Shown in pieces: positions 1 through 8,679 of a DNA stretch of 19,437 nucleotides. Each line of letters opens with the position of its first letter. Position 1 is the stretch's first letter. The translations under genes were made by a program, and so were the position numbers. The DNA is taken from the NCBI GenBank assembly GCA_900759105.1, contig CAAETY010000126.1, forward strand, positions 1-19,437. Reading direction: 5' to 3'. The notes under the pieces are model-generated. The model made no database searches. It saw only the letters and a list, made by a program, of their open reading frames with translations, and was not told the origin of the DNA. Origin of the DNA: Peptococcaceae bacterium (GTDB lineage Bacteria; Bacillota; Peptococcia; Peptococcales; Peptococcaceae).

Positions 1-48
1 CAGATTAACACAGGAGGTTTATTTCTTATACTAAAGTATTTTTTACCG

Positions 49-75
49 ACCCCCAGTTGAACTGGGGGTTTATTT
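49..75 (+). terminator. Strong GC-rich hairpin followed by a T-rich tract, probable terminator
   Basis: ACCCCCAG (49-56) pairs perfectly with CTGGGGGT (62-69) around the loop TTGAA, and TTTATTT follows. This reads as a rho-independent terminator for a plus-strand gene left of the window. No coding sequence ending just before it is visible in the 48 bases available. The 9-mer GGTTTATTT occurs both before (16-24) and right after the hairpin. Subterminal hairpins of this type also mark IS200/IS605 element ends, so that is an alternative reading without further support here. Confidence 0.5.
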
Positions 76-90
76 ACGCTAAAGCTCCAA

Positions 91-123
91 AAAAATAACC
101 GCCAAGAAAATTTCTTGGCGGTT
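91..123 (-). terminator. Rho-independent terminator of the foldase gene (end of mfd-foldase unit)
   Basis: AACCGCCAAGAAA (97-109) is perfectly complementary to 111-123 around A110. On the minus strand the hairpin starts 10 bases after the foldase stop codon and is followed by TATTTTTTT. This is a textbook intrinsic terminator closing the leftmost minus-strand operon. A shorter T-run on the plus side could give some activity in the other direction. Confidence 0.9.
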
Positions 124-133
124 TTGCATCAAT

Positions 134-1231
134 TTACTTTGTTAAAGATTCGTCTGATTCTTGTTTTACCGGAACCTCATCTTGAGCTGCACTGTCGGTA
201 TTATCAGTTGCGTCAGCACTTTCTGAAGCGGAAGACCCATTTTGGGTGCCTGCTTCTTCAGCCATCTTTGCTTCTGCTGCTGCAATCAATTTTTCAGGAT
301 TGTAATCGTCAGACAAATATTCAATGGTTGCTTCTTCTTTTAACTTATTGATTAATTCATAGTACTTTTCTTGTACTTTTTGATTTACTAAGGATTCCTT
401 TAATTCATCCTTCACTTCATCATAAGTTTGTTGATGAGCAGCTTGCTTGTCTTCGCATAAAATCACATGATAACCATATGAGGTTTGAACCGGTTCTTTT
501 GAATATTCACCAGGTTCCAATGCAAAAGCTGCAGTGGAAAATTCCGGCACCATCTTATCGGAGGTAAAGTACCCTAATTCGCCACCATCATTTTTGGTTG
601 CGGTATCTTCACTGTATTCTTTTGCTAACTTAGCAAAATCTTCACCGTCATCAAGCTTTTTGATGATTTCTTTGGCGGTTTTCTCGTCCTTAACAAGGAT
701 GTGGCATGCTTTTACTTGATCAGCAACATTGAATTGTGTTGTATTTTCGTTGTAATAACCCTCAGCATCAACTGTGATGTCTTTTTTGAGATTTTCAATT
801 AAGCCATCATAATACAACTTTTCTTCAAGCATGCGATCGAGCATTTCATCGCTAATATCGTATTCGGAAAGGTATGCTTCAAAATTTTCTTCAGAACCAT
901 AGCTTTGGTCAATTAATTTTTCTTTATATTCCTCTTTATCTTTATTGCTTACTTCAATGCCTTGTTTCTTAGCTTCTTGAACCATCAATTCAGTTTCAAC
1001 CAGACCATTAATAATTTGGCTCTTGTAGTAACCGGAATAGGCATCGTCGCTTTGCAATTGATTTTGTTGAAATACTTGTTGAGTTCTGGCATCAACATAA
1101 TTTTTCGTCAATGCAGTGCCATTAACTTTAATGACATCTTCTCCACCCATAGATGCATCGGTTGAACCGCAACCTGCAAGCATCCCTGTAGTCATAACAG
1201 CTACTAAAAGCAGGGCTAGTGCTTTTTTCAA
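134..1231 (-). CDS. PrsA/SurA-like peptidyl-prolyl isomerase lipoprotein (foldase)
   Basis: This is an exported parvulin-type prolyl isomerase and chaperone, predicted to be a lipoprotein helping secreted or envelope proteins fold. Counting from the TTG start at 1231, a KK-plus-hydrophobic signal peptide ends in the lipobox LAGC with Cys21. A SurA-like N-terminal helical region follows. A PpiC/rotamase domain lies at about residues 173-262, with the family's CHILV, GGELGYF and YGYHVIL stretches. The last ~40 residues are a low-complexity Ser/Ala/Asp/Glu tail. An in-frame GTG lies 9 bases upstream (1240) but only one base after the AGGAG Shine-Dalgarno (1242-1246), whereas TTG sits 10 bases from it and starts the signal peptide neatly as MKKAL; I chose TTG. 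The gene follows mfd by 33 bases without a terminator, so it is probably co-transcribed. PrsA versus a more general SurA-like foldase cannot be settled by eye. Confidence 0.88.
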   Translation of the reverse strand: MKKALALLLVAVMTTGMLAGCGSTDASMGGEDVIKVNGTALTKNYVDARTQQVFQQNQLQSDDAYSGYYKSQIINGLVETELMVQEAKKQGIEVSNKDKEEYKEKLIDQSYGSEENFEAYLSEYDISDEMLDRMLEEKLYYDGLIENLKKDITVDAEGYYNENTTQFNVADQVKACHILVKDEKTAKEIIKKLDDGEDFAKLAKEYSEDTATKNDGGELGYFTSDKMVPEFSTAAFALEPGEYSKEPVQTSYGYHVILCEDKQAAHQQTYDEVKDELKESLVNQKVQEKYYELINKLKEEATIEYLSDDYNPEKLIAAAEAKMAEEAGTQNGSSASESADATDNTDSAAQDEVPVKQESDESLTK

Positions 1232-1264
1232 AATAATCACGCTCCTAAGTTATTAATCACTATA

Positions 1265-4200
1265 TTAAATATTATACTGAGTGTTTTCGCCTGTGACAAT
1301 GGATTTAAGCTGAACTAGTATCAGTTTTAACGAATCTAAATACTTATCGCCCTTGCGAATTTTATTTGTATCAACAACTACATAAGTACTATCATCAATA
1401 TTTTTCAAATAGAGTTTTCCTACAGATTTTTCTACATATTTCAGCAATGCTTGTAAATCAAAATCTGCTTCCGGGTCGATTTTAATATAGACATTCGTTT
1501 TCTTTTGTTTGATTGACAAAATTTGGGCAGCACTAGCAATCTGCTTTAATTCCATCAAGCGAAGCAAATTATTAACCGATTCGTCCGGCACCCCAAAACG
1601 GTCAATCAGTTCATCGTAAAGCTCCGCAAGCTCTGCTTCGTTCATCACAGTATCTAATCTTTGATACAGACCTATGCGCAATCGTGTATCAGAAATATAC
1701 GATTCTGGGAAATATGCCTTAATATCAATATCAATTTCGGTGCAAATAGTTTTTGAAGGCGCACTGGCCATTTCGGATTCGCCTTGTTTCATTTTACGTA
1801 TGGTTTCTTGCAACATCTTGAGATAAAGCTCAAAGCCAATTTCCGCCACGTGCCCACTCTGTTCAGCGCCTAGCATATTACCAGAACCACGAATTTCCAA
1901 ATCACGCATTGAAATCTTGTAGCCTGAACCCAATGCTGTGTATTCTCTAAGCGCATTGAGGCGTTTTCGCTGATCTTCACTAAGCAATTTATCCCGCCTA
2001 TACATCAAGTACGCATATGCCACGCGCTTGCTGCGACCAACACGACCTTTGAGCTGATACAGTTGTGCCATACCAAAATGATCAGCATCGTGAACAATCA
2101 TGGTATTGACATTTGGCATATCTATGCCTGTTTCTATAATAGTCGTACACACCAAAATATCCGCTTCATGATTTTGGAATTTTAAGATAACATCTTCCAA
2201 TTCCGCTTCTTTCATACGACCATGGCCAGTGAGAATGCGACTGTTCGGGAACAGCTCTCTGTATTTAGACGCCATCTTATTAAGATTCTCTACACTGTTA
2301 TAAACAACAAAAACTTGGCCGCCACGCAATATTTCACGACGAACAGCCTGTTCAATAACCATTGGTACCTCTTCTATAACATAAGTTTGAATCGGTAAAC
2401 GATTATCAGGCGGTGTTTCAATAACACTCATATCCTTCACACCGGTCAATGAGAAGTACAATGTACGCGGAATCGGTGTTGCGGATAACGTTAAAACATC
2501 TATATTTTCTTGTAAGGATTTGATTTGTTCCTTATGCTTCACACCAAAGCGTTGCTCTTCATCAATAATCAAAAGACCTAAATCGCGAAAATGTAATTTC
2601 TTGTTTAGAAGCTTGTGTGTACCAATTACGATATCAATACGGTGCTCTTGCAGTCCTTTAAATATCTTATTTTGTTCTTTTACTGTACAAAAACGCGTAA
2701 GCAGTGCAATTTCTACACCAAATGCTTCCATTCGTTTACTAAAGGTTTCAAAATGCTGCATAGCCAAAATTGTTGTTGGCACCAAGATTGCTACCTGTTT
2801 ATGGTTGCACACAGCCTTAAAAGCTGCTCGAAGCGCAACCTCTGTTTTTCCGAAACCTACATCACCACATACTAAACGATCCATAGCATGTGGCTTTTCC
2901 ATATCTCTTTTAACTTCTTCAATCGCCTTGAGCTGATCGTCTGTTTCTACATAAGGAAACGCATTTTCAAATTCTTTTTGCAGCTCATCATCCGGCGCAA
3001 AAGCAAATCCCGGCAACGCTTGTCGCTTGGCATGAACATCTAATAACTGTTCTGCCATGTCTTCTATAGATTGTTTAATACGATTCTTGGATTTACTCCA
3101 TTCAACGCCACCGAGCTTATTGACACGCGGCTTTTTACCTTCTTGACCTACATATTTTTCAACAAGATGTAATTGGTCGATTGGCACATATAAGCGGTCT
3201 GTTCCCTTGTACTGAACCAACAAATAGTCTTTTTCAACATCACCGTTAACAATGTGTTCAACGCCCAAATACATGCCAATCCCGTGGTTTTCATGCACAA
3301 TGTAGTCACCCACGGATAAATCTTCAATAATTAAGCGCTGATGTCCCTTACCCTTCTTAGGCTTTCCTTCTTTTTTCTTCGCTTGCATGTTGAAAACATT
3401 CGCATTCATAAAAATGCAATAGTCCGCAGAAAACTCGCAATCAAATCCAAAGTTTTCGTTTAAAACCACCAGCGAAGCTGTCGTTGGAACATCCTCAATT
3501 TTGTCATAAACATTAAATGGGAGCGCATATTCCAATAGCAGATTTTTTAATAATTCCAGTACTTCTTCATCATCATGGTAAAAAATTAAACGATAAGCTT
3601 CATTTGCATAACGCTTAATATCTTCAATAAATTGATTAACCGGATATGCTTTCAACGGATTGCTACGTACCGGATAATAAAGTACCTCGTCATAATCAAA
3701 AAACGGTTTTGATGTCTTTACTTCTGAAAGCAATACCAGGTGACGCTTACCCAAATATGCTTTCATTTTTTCTAAGGTCAGCATCTGGTCAATCTTGGAT
3801 GGCAAAATATACCCAAACTCAAATAAGTCAGTCAGCTGATTGAGAATGGCTTCCATTTTTGATCGTAAGGTATCTTCAACCATTTCAACACCATCAACAC
3901 AAATAACCGTATCTGGTGTTAAATAATCAAACAATGTGCCTTGGTATTCCTCTAGCAAGTATGCATAGTAACGTAAAATGGCTGAATCATTTTCTAAGTG
4001 CCCCACTTCACTTAAACGCGAAGCCAATTGTTCATACGTTTCTTTAGAATAACGTTCTCTTTTTGCAGTCAATTCCTTAGAAATTTGCGTTTCTATCTTG
4101 TTTTTAAGTAACGGCGAGAAAAACCATGTTTGTGCCGGAATCAATGTTACTTCTTCGGTATTTTCTTCAGATTTTTGTGTTTCCGATGAGAAAAATCGAA

Positions 4201-4783
4201 TTGAGTCAATTTCATCATCGAACCATTCAATGCGCACCGGCGACACATTGTTTGGCGAAAAAATATCTACAATACCACCACGTTTCGCAAATATCCCTGG
4301 TTGGTCGCAAACACTCGACACCTCATAACCAAGATTATAAATCGTTTCAAGAAAATCCTCTTGCTCAAAAATTTGTCCAACTTTAACAGATAAAATACCT
4401 TGCTTAAAATAATCTGTTTTAGGATAATAATCCATCAACGCCATGACGTTTATCACAATAACACAGGGCCTTTTTTGCATCAACATCGCCAATGCAAAGG
4501 TTCTATCGCCCTCGTTTTCTTCCTTCGCCAGCACTTCTACAGGCAAATGGGATTGCTCGTAAATACTTAACACCGGAAGCGGAACAACCCTTTCAAGCTG
4601 TACCGATAGTTCTTTTACACGTCGGTCATTTTCACACACAATAATATAGGGTTTGGAAATCTCGTTTCTAATCAAAAGCTCTACCATAGCATTTCGGCCA
4701 TTTAAATCGAGCCCGTCCCAAAGTAATCTCTCAGTAGAACTATTGATTCCCTGATAAAATTTATGCAAAATCGTTTGATTCAT
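1265..4783 (-). CDS. mfd: Transcription-repair coupling factor Mfd
   Basis: Mfd is the cytoplasmic ATP-dependent translocase that removes RNA polymerase stalled at DNA lesions and recruits UvrA for nucleotide excision repair. The 1172-residue length is typical. In order: a UvrB-like N-terminal region; a CarD-like RNA-polymerase-interaction domain at about 487-560 (VGDYIVHENHGIG); the superfamily 2 helicase core with Walker A GDVGFGKT at about 640-647 and the DEEQ box (LLIIDEEQRFG) at about 741; the second RecA-like lobe with ETGIDMPNVN and QLKGRVGRS; and the C-terminal TRCF domain from about 1010. The ATG has a strong Shine-Dalgarno (GGAGGTGAGG). A terminator separates it from pth upstream, and a TATAAT at 4810-4815 may give it its own promoter. 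In B. subtilis mfd also lies downstream of pth. No defects seen. Confidence 0.97.
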   Translation of the reverse strand: MNQTILHKFYQGINSSTERLLWDGLDLNGRNAMVELLIRNEISKPYIIVCENDRRVKELSVQLERVVPLPVLSIYEQSHLPVEVLAKEENEGDRTFALAMLMQKRPCVIVINVMALMDYYPKTDYFKQGILSVKVGQIFEQEDFLETIYNLGYEVSSVCDQPGIFAKRGGIVDIFSPNNVSPVRIEWFDDEIDSIRFFSSETQKSEENTEEVTLIPAQTWFFSPLLKNKIETQISKELTAKRERYSKETYEQLASRLSEVGHLENDSAILRYYAYLLEEYQGTLFDYLTPDTVICVDGVEMVEDTLRSKMEAILNQLTDLFEFGYILPSKIDQMLTLEKMKAYLGKRHLVLLSEVKTSKPFFDYDEVLYYPVRSNPLKAYPVNQFIEDIKRYANEAYRLIFYHDDEEVLELLKNLLLEYALPFNVYDKIEDVPTTASLVVLNENFGFDCEFSADYCIFMNANVFNMQAKKKEGKPKKGKGHQRLIIEDLSVGDYIVHENHGIGMYLGVEHIVNGDVEKDYLLVQYKGTDRLYVPIDQLHLVEKYVGQEGKKPRVNKLGGVEWSKSKNRIKQSIEDMAEQLLDVHAKRQALPGFAFAPDDELQKEFENAFPYVETDDQLKAIEEVKRDMEKPHAMDRLVCGDVGFGKTEVALRAAFKAVCNHKQVAILVPTTILAMQHFETFSKRMEAFGVEIALLTRFCTVKEQNKIFKGLQEHRIDIVIGTHKLLNKKLHFRDLGLLIIDEEQRFGVKHKEQIKSLQENIDVLTLSATPIPRTLYFSLTGVKDMSVIETPPDNRLPIQTYVIEEVPMVIEQAVRREILRGGQVFVVYNSVENLNKMASKYRELFPNSRILTGHGRMKEAELEDVILKFQNHEADILVCTTIIETGIDMPNVNTMIVHDADHFGMAQLYQLKGRVGRSKRVAYAYLMYRRDKLLSEDQRKRLNALREYTALGSGYKISMRDLEIRGSGNMLGAEQSGHVAEIGFELYLKMLQETIRKMKQGESEMASAPSKTICTEIDIDIKAYFPESYISDTRLRIGLYQRLDTVMNEAELAELYDELIDRFGVPDESVNNLLRLMELKQIASAAQILSIKQKKTNVYIKIDPEADFDLQALLKYVEKSVGKLYLKNIDDSTYVVVDTNKIRKGDKYLDSLKLILVQLKSIVTGENTQYNI

Positions 4784-4809
4784 TTCCTCACCTCCAACGT
4801 TGTAATACT

Positions 4810-4815
4810 ATTATA
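4810..4815 (-). promoter_or_regulatory. Candidate -10 element for mfd
   Basis: The minus strand reads TATAAT here, between the terminator after pth and the mfd Shine-Dalgarno and 27 bases from the mfd ATG. No convincing -35 box lies 16-18 bases upstream, where the T-run of the terminator sits. The position suits a separate promoter restarting transcription for mfd, but support is limited to the -10 consensus. Confidence 0.4.
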
Positions 4816-4830
4816 TTCAACTTAACACAG

Positions 4831-4863
4831 AAAAAACAGGCTGCGTGATTACCACAGCCTGTT
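4831..4863 (-). terminator. Rho-independent terminator after pth
   Basis: AACAGGCTG (4835-4843) pairs with CAGCCTGTT (4855-4863) around an 11-base loop. On the minus strand the stem begins 14 bases after the pth stop codon and runs into TTTTTT, the first two T of which lie in the stem. It should end or attenuate the ispE-glmU-prs-pth transcript before mfd. Confidence 0.85.
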
Positions 4864-4876
4864 ATTGTGAATCATT

Positions 4877-5428
4877 TTAATTGTATTGATTCATCGTCGC
4901 AACAATACCATTCTTAATCCAGTATTCACACCATTCATCCATATGACGAATAATGTTCTCCATCACAACACGTTCCTCTTTATTGAAACCGGAAAGAACG
5001 TGGCCAACCACATTATTATGGTCATCGTGCCCAATTCCAACTTTCAAGCGGTCGAAAGTTGTACTGTTTAAATGTGCAATGATGGATTTTAATCCGTTAT
5101 GCCCACCGGCACTACCTTTTTGTTTGAAGCGAATACTTCCCAAGGCAATATCCATATCATCATGAATGATAATAAAATCATCGATGGTATCATAGTAACG
5201 AATCAGTTCACCCACAGCTTGTCCACTATTGTTCATATACGTCTGTGGTTTCACTAAAAGCACTTGTTGACCACCAATCATGCCTTTACCCGTAAGGGCT
5301 TGGCATTCTTTTTTAGTCACTGAAATTCCATATTGTTCTGCCAATCGATCTATCGCCATAAACCCAACATTATGACGCGTTGTGGCATATTCTTTTCCCG
5401 GATTTCCCAGGCCTACAATCATTTTCAT
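4877..5428 (-). CDS. pth: Peptidyl-tRNA hydrolase
   Basis: Pth cleaves the ester bond of peptidyl-tRNAs released prematurely from ribosomes and so recycles tRNA. At 183 residues it has normal length. The N-terminal signature VGLGNPGKEYA...TRHNVG is present, with catalytic His19 and Asn9. The other family motifs follow: LVKPQTYMNNSG, the HDDMDI aspartate region and GSAGGHNGLKSI. It starts 22 bases after the prs stop codon. The first ATG (5428) is preceded by GGCGGTGA at about 11 bases. An internal ATG two codons later (5422) is possible and would change little. It belongs to the ispE-glmU-prs-pth operon and is followed by an intrinsic terminator. Confidence 0.96.
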   Translation of the reverse strand: MKMIVGLGNPGKEYATTRHNVGFMAIDRLAEQYGISVTKKECQALTGKGMIGGQQVLLVKPQTYMNNSGQAVGELIRYYDTIDDFIIIHDDMDIALGSIRFKQKGSAGGHNGLKSIIAHLNSTTFDRLKVGIGHDDHNNVVGHVLSGFNKEERVVMENIIRHMDEWCEYWIKNGIVATMNQYN

Positions 5429-5450
5429 GAATTATTCATTCACCGCCGAA

Positions 5451-6407
5451 TTAAAACATTTTGCTTACAGAAGCGTCTTGAAATATACGCATGATAGCTT
5501 CCCCAAACAATGGTGCAACAGATAACACCTTAATCTTATCGCAGTTCTTGCTATCAGTAGGGATAGAGTTGGTGGTTACCACTTCTTTAATAGGGCAATC
5601 ATTCAAACGATCAATTGCAGGACCGGACAATACTGCATGGGAGCAAGATGCATAAACTTCTTTTGCGCCACGTTCTTTGAGAGCTTTTGCAGCATTGGTG
5701 ATAGTACCTGCAGTATCGATAATGTCATCAATAAGAATAACATTCTTGCCGTCGATATCGCCAATGATGTTCATCACTTCAGATACGTTTGGTTTTGGAC
5801 GACGCTTGTCAATAATAGCCAATGGTGCATGAAGTAATTCAGCAAACTTTCTTGCACGAGCAACACCACCGATATCAGGAGATACAACAACAAGATCATC
5901 AAGTTCGAGAGATTGGAAATAATTAGCGATGATTGGTGCTGCATAAAGATGATCAACCGGTACATCAAAGAACCCTTGAATTTGTTGTGCATGCAAATCC
6001 ATGGTTAACACACGACGGCAACCAGCCTTGGTTAACAAGTTAGCAATCAATTTTGCAGTGATTGGTTCACGACCGCGGCTCTTTCTGTCTTGACGTGCAT
6101 AACCGTAGTAAGGAATAACAGCAGTGATACGACGAGCAGATGCACGACGAATAGCATCAACCATGATTAATAATTCCATGATGTGTTCATTGCCCGGTTC
6201 ACAGGTAGGTTGTACGATGTAAACATCTTTACCGCGTACGCTTTCGTCGATTTCAACATTGATTTCGCCATCACTAAATTTGGAAACAACAGAATCCCCC
6301 AAATCAATACCGAGATAATCGCAAATTTCCTTTGCTAACTCCGGATTTGCGTTACCGGTAAAAATTTTAATGTGGCTTAAAGACTTGTGCATGTCGATAT
6401 CTTTCAT
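5451..6407 (-). CDS. prs: Ribose-phosphate pyrophosphokinase (PRPP synthetase)
   Basis: Prs transfers pyrophosphate from ATP to ribose 5-phosphate, giving PRPP for purine, pyrimidine, histidine, tryptophan and NAD synthesis. The 318-residue protein is a class I enzyme of standard length. Visible landmarks are the N-terminal KIFTGNANPELA, the ATP-binding loop region YYGYARQDRKSRGREPI, the MDLHAQQIQGFF segment, and the PRPP-binding loop VILIDDIIDTAGTI at about 215-230. The ATG at 6407 has GAGGA about 8 bases upstream, in the 14-base gap after glmU. Placement directly after glmU is the conserved Bacillus-type arrangement and suggests co-expression of UDP-sugar and PRPP supply. Confidence 0.97.
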   Translation of the reverse strand: MKDIDMHKSLSHIKIFTGNANPELAKEICDYLGIDLGDSVVSKFSDGEINVEIDESVRGKDVYIVQPTCEPGNEHIMELLIMVDAIRRASARRITAVIPYYGYARQDRKSRGREPITAKLIANLLTKAGCRRVLTMDLHAQQIQGFFDVPVDHLYAAPIIANYFQSLELDDLVVVSPDIGGVARARKFAELLHAPLAIIDKRRPKPNVSEVMNIIGDIDGKNVILIDDIIDTAGTITNAAKALKERGAKEVYASCSHAVLSGPAIDRLNDCPIKEVVTTNSIPTDSKNCDKIKVLSVAPLFGEAIMRIFQDASVSKMF

Positions 6408-6421
6408 TTGTAAAATCCTCC

Positions 6422-7786
6422 CTATTTTTTCCAGTTTTCTTTTACAACAAGCGGTGGTCTGGTAAAGGCCAGCGCATTATTTATTACATCTTTTGACAGT
6501 GTAGAACCTGCCCCAATCACAGTTTTATCGCCAATAGCAATCGGTGCAATCAAGTTGGTATTACTACCAATAAAAACATCATCGCCAATCACCGTACGAT
6601 ATTTGTTTTTACCATCGTAATTGCAGGTAATTGTCCCACAGCCAACATTAACTCTCGCACCCATATCAGTGTCACCAATATAAGTATGATGAGAAATTTT
6701 ACTTTCGTTTGCCACCGTGCTATTTTTTACTTCAACGAAGTTTCCGACCTTCACATGTTCGCCAAGGGTAGAACCCGGACGAAGTTGCGCAAATGGTCCA
6801 ATCGTGGTATAGGCACCCACCACAGAATCTTTAATTACAGATTGCTTAATCAAAGTATGTTCACCAATAACAGAATTGGTAATGCGACTCTCCGACTCAA
6901 TCACAGCATCGTGTTTAATCACAGTATTGCCAAATAAATGCACATTGGATTCAAGATAAACATCTTGTTCCAAGGTCACCTCATCTTCAATATAAATACT
7001 TGCAGGGTCTTGCATAGAAATCCCCTGCATCATCCAATAATTGTTAATGCGTGCTTGCAACACCTTTTCTGCCTTAGCAAGCTGCACACGGTTATTAACA
7101 CCAAGGCTTTCCTCCGCATTTTGCAAAATATATGCCGCAGTATTCAATCCATTGTTATCGGCAATTTTTAACAAATCGGTCAAATAAAATTCGCCTTGCG
7201 CATTGTCAGTTGTTAATTCAGAAATCTGCTTTACTAAAAATTCCAAATTAAAACAATAGGTTCCGACGTTAATTTCATCAATACGTTTTTCTTCAGCATT
7301 GGCATCTTTTTCTTCAACAATGGCTTTAATTTGAGTGCCATCACGAATAATTCTGCCATATCCGGTTGGTTCTTCCACGACAGTGGTCATCACAGTCACT
7401 GCATTTTGCTGCGTTTGATGGTTTTCCATCATTTCGCGAAGACATTCCGGACGAATCAACGGCGTATCACCACAAGTAACCAATACAGTCACGTTGCTGT
7501 AGTCCGTCACATCTTGCTTTAACTGTTCCAGTGCTGTCAACACAGCATGACCGGTCCCAAGCTGTTGTTCCTGCAATACAATTTTAGATGTATCGTCAAG
7601 CACCTCTTTTACCAATTCAGCACCATGACCAACTACCACATACTTACGTTCAATATCAGCACCATCAATGGCGGATAATACACGGGTAATCATTGGTTTT
7701 CCTAAAACACGATGCAACACTTTTGGATAAGAGGAGCGCATACGAGTCCCCTTGCCGGCAGCAAGGACGATTGCGTAATTTTTCAT
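6422..7786 (-). CDS. glmU: Bifunctional GlmU: N-acetylglucosamine-1-P uridyltransferase / glucosamine-1-P acetyltransferase
   Basis: GlmU makes UDP-GlcNAc, the shared precursor of peptidoglycan and other surface glycans. It acetylates glucosamine-1-P with acetyl-CoA and then couples the product to UTP. The N-terminal pyrophosphorylase domain opens with LAAGKGTRM and continues through GTGHAVL, VTCGDTPLI, GYGRIIR and NVGTYCF. From about residue 245 a left-handed parallel beta-helix of hexapeptide repeats forms the acetyltransferase, with the GPFAQLRPG, KVGNFVEVKN and NVGCGTITCNYDG motifs. I chose the ATG at 7786 (454 residues) because GGAGG sits five bases before it and MKNYAIVLAAG is the usual family start. 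The in-frame ATG at 7810 lies inside ispE and has no such site. The gap to the ispE stop codon is 11 bases. Confidence 0.97.
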   Translation of the reverse strand: MKNYAIVLAAGKGTRMRSSYPKVLHRVLGKPMITRVLSAIDGADIERKYVVVGHGAELVKEVLDDTSKIVLQEQQLGTGHAVLTALEQLKQDVTDYSNVTVLVTCGDTPLIRPECLREMMENHQTQQNAVTVMTTVVEEPTGYGRIIRDGTQIKAIVEEKDANAEEKRIDEINVGTYCFNLEFLVKQISELTTDNAQGEFYLTDLLKIADNNGLNTAAYILQNAEESLGVNNRVQLAKAEKVLQARINNYWMMQGISMQDPASIYIEDEVTLEQDVYLESNVHLFGNTVIKHDAVIESESRITNSVIGEHTLIKQSVIKDSVVGAYTTIGPFAQLRPGSTLGEHVKVGNFVEVKNSTVANESKISHHTYIGDTDMGARVNVGCGTITCNYDGKNKYRTVIGDDVFIGSNTNLIAPIAIGDKTVIGAGSTLSKDVINNALAFTRPPLVVKENWKK

Positions 7787-7797
7787 CCTAACCTCCA

Positions 7798-8679
7798 CTA
7801 TTGAAAACATAGTCTACTATTAATTAAATCAAAACTACAGGTAGATGTCAAATATACATGAGGGAATACCGTTCGCATCTTCTTGTAATTTTCCCAAGCA
7901 TCCTTTTCGGATGCATACATACCAAATAAAGTCGGACCACTACCACTCATTAGCACATTGGTTACGCCAGCTTCAATAAGCAAATTCTTACGCGCCTTTG
8001 TGCGTGGTTCAATTCTAAAGCTTGGTGTTTCCAGGGCATTGTACAAATGAGATTCAATAAACGTACAGTCTCCTTGTTGTACGGCCGTGCACAAGGCTTG
8101 ATATTTTTCCTCTTCAGGATGTAAATCCTCCGGACGAATGGCTTTGTAAACCGATGCTGTAGAAACACCGTAATCAGCCTGCGCCAAAACCACATGCATC
8201 TTTGGCAATTCCGGCAACGCTTCTACAATTTCACCGCGTCCGGTCGCAATTGCAGTTCCACCCAACACACAGAATGGCACATCAGAGCCAAGCTCTGCTG
8301 CCAATGTCATCAAGTCTTCCGTGCTAAGCCCCAGTCGAAATAATTCATTGCAGCCTAATAATACTGCTGCTGCATCGGTGCTTCCGCCGGCCATACCGGC
8401 AGAAACCGGTATGTTTTTTTTAATTTTAATGGCTACCGGTGGCACCCCGCTTTTTTCTTGTAAAAGACTGGCCGCCTTTAATGCCAGATTGTTTTTATTG
8501 TTCGGCACATACAATGAATCTGTAAATACACTATTTTTTTCCGCTTTTCGAATTTCAACCAAGTCATGAAGGCGCACAGATTGCATAATCATTTTCACTT
8601 CATGATAGCCATCGTCACGTTTTTTCAAGCAATCTAAGAAAATATTGATTTTACCGTATGCCTTTACTGCAATACCCAT
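7798..8679 (-). CDS. ispE: 4-diphosphocytidyl-2-C-methyl-D-erythritol kinase
   Basis: IspE phosphorylates CDP-methylerythritol with ATP in the non-mevalonate (MEP/DOXP) isoprenoid pathway, which supplies undecaprenyl carriers and quinones. It is a GHMP-family kinase of 293 residues with the opening VKAYGKINIFLD, the ATP-binding glycine loop PVSAGMAGGSTDAA, and the C-terminal GHMP segment VLMSGSGPTLFGMY. The reading frame is open to an ATG at 8715, but the start at 8679 is preceded by AGAGGTGG at good spacing and matches the family N-terminus. It is the first gene of ispE-glmU-prs-pth. It has a predicted promoter at 8880-8909 and a leader of roughly 190 bases containing a 16-bp hairpin, so leader-based control is possible. 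Confidence 0.95.
   Translation of the reverse strand: MGIAVKAYGKINIFLDCLKKRDDGYHEVKMIMQSVRLHDLVEIRKAEKNSVFTDSLYVPNNKNNLALKAASLLQEKSGVPPVAIKIKKNIPVSAGMAGGSTDAAAVLLGCNELFRLGLSTEDLMTLAAELGSDVPFCVLGGTAIATGRGEIVEALPELPKMHVVLAQADYGVSTASVYKAIRPEDLHPEEEKYQALCTAVQQGDCTFIESHLYNALETPSFRIEPRTKARKNLLIEAGVTNVLMSGSGPTLFGMYASEKDAWENYKKMRTVFPHVYLTSTCSFDLINSRLCFQ

Noticed and set aside
7787..7810. Longer glmU start at ATG 7810
   Set aside because: It overlaps ispE and lacks a ribosome site; ATG 7786 has GGAGG five bases away.
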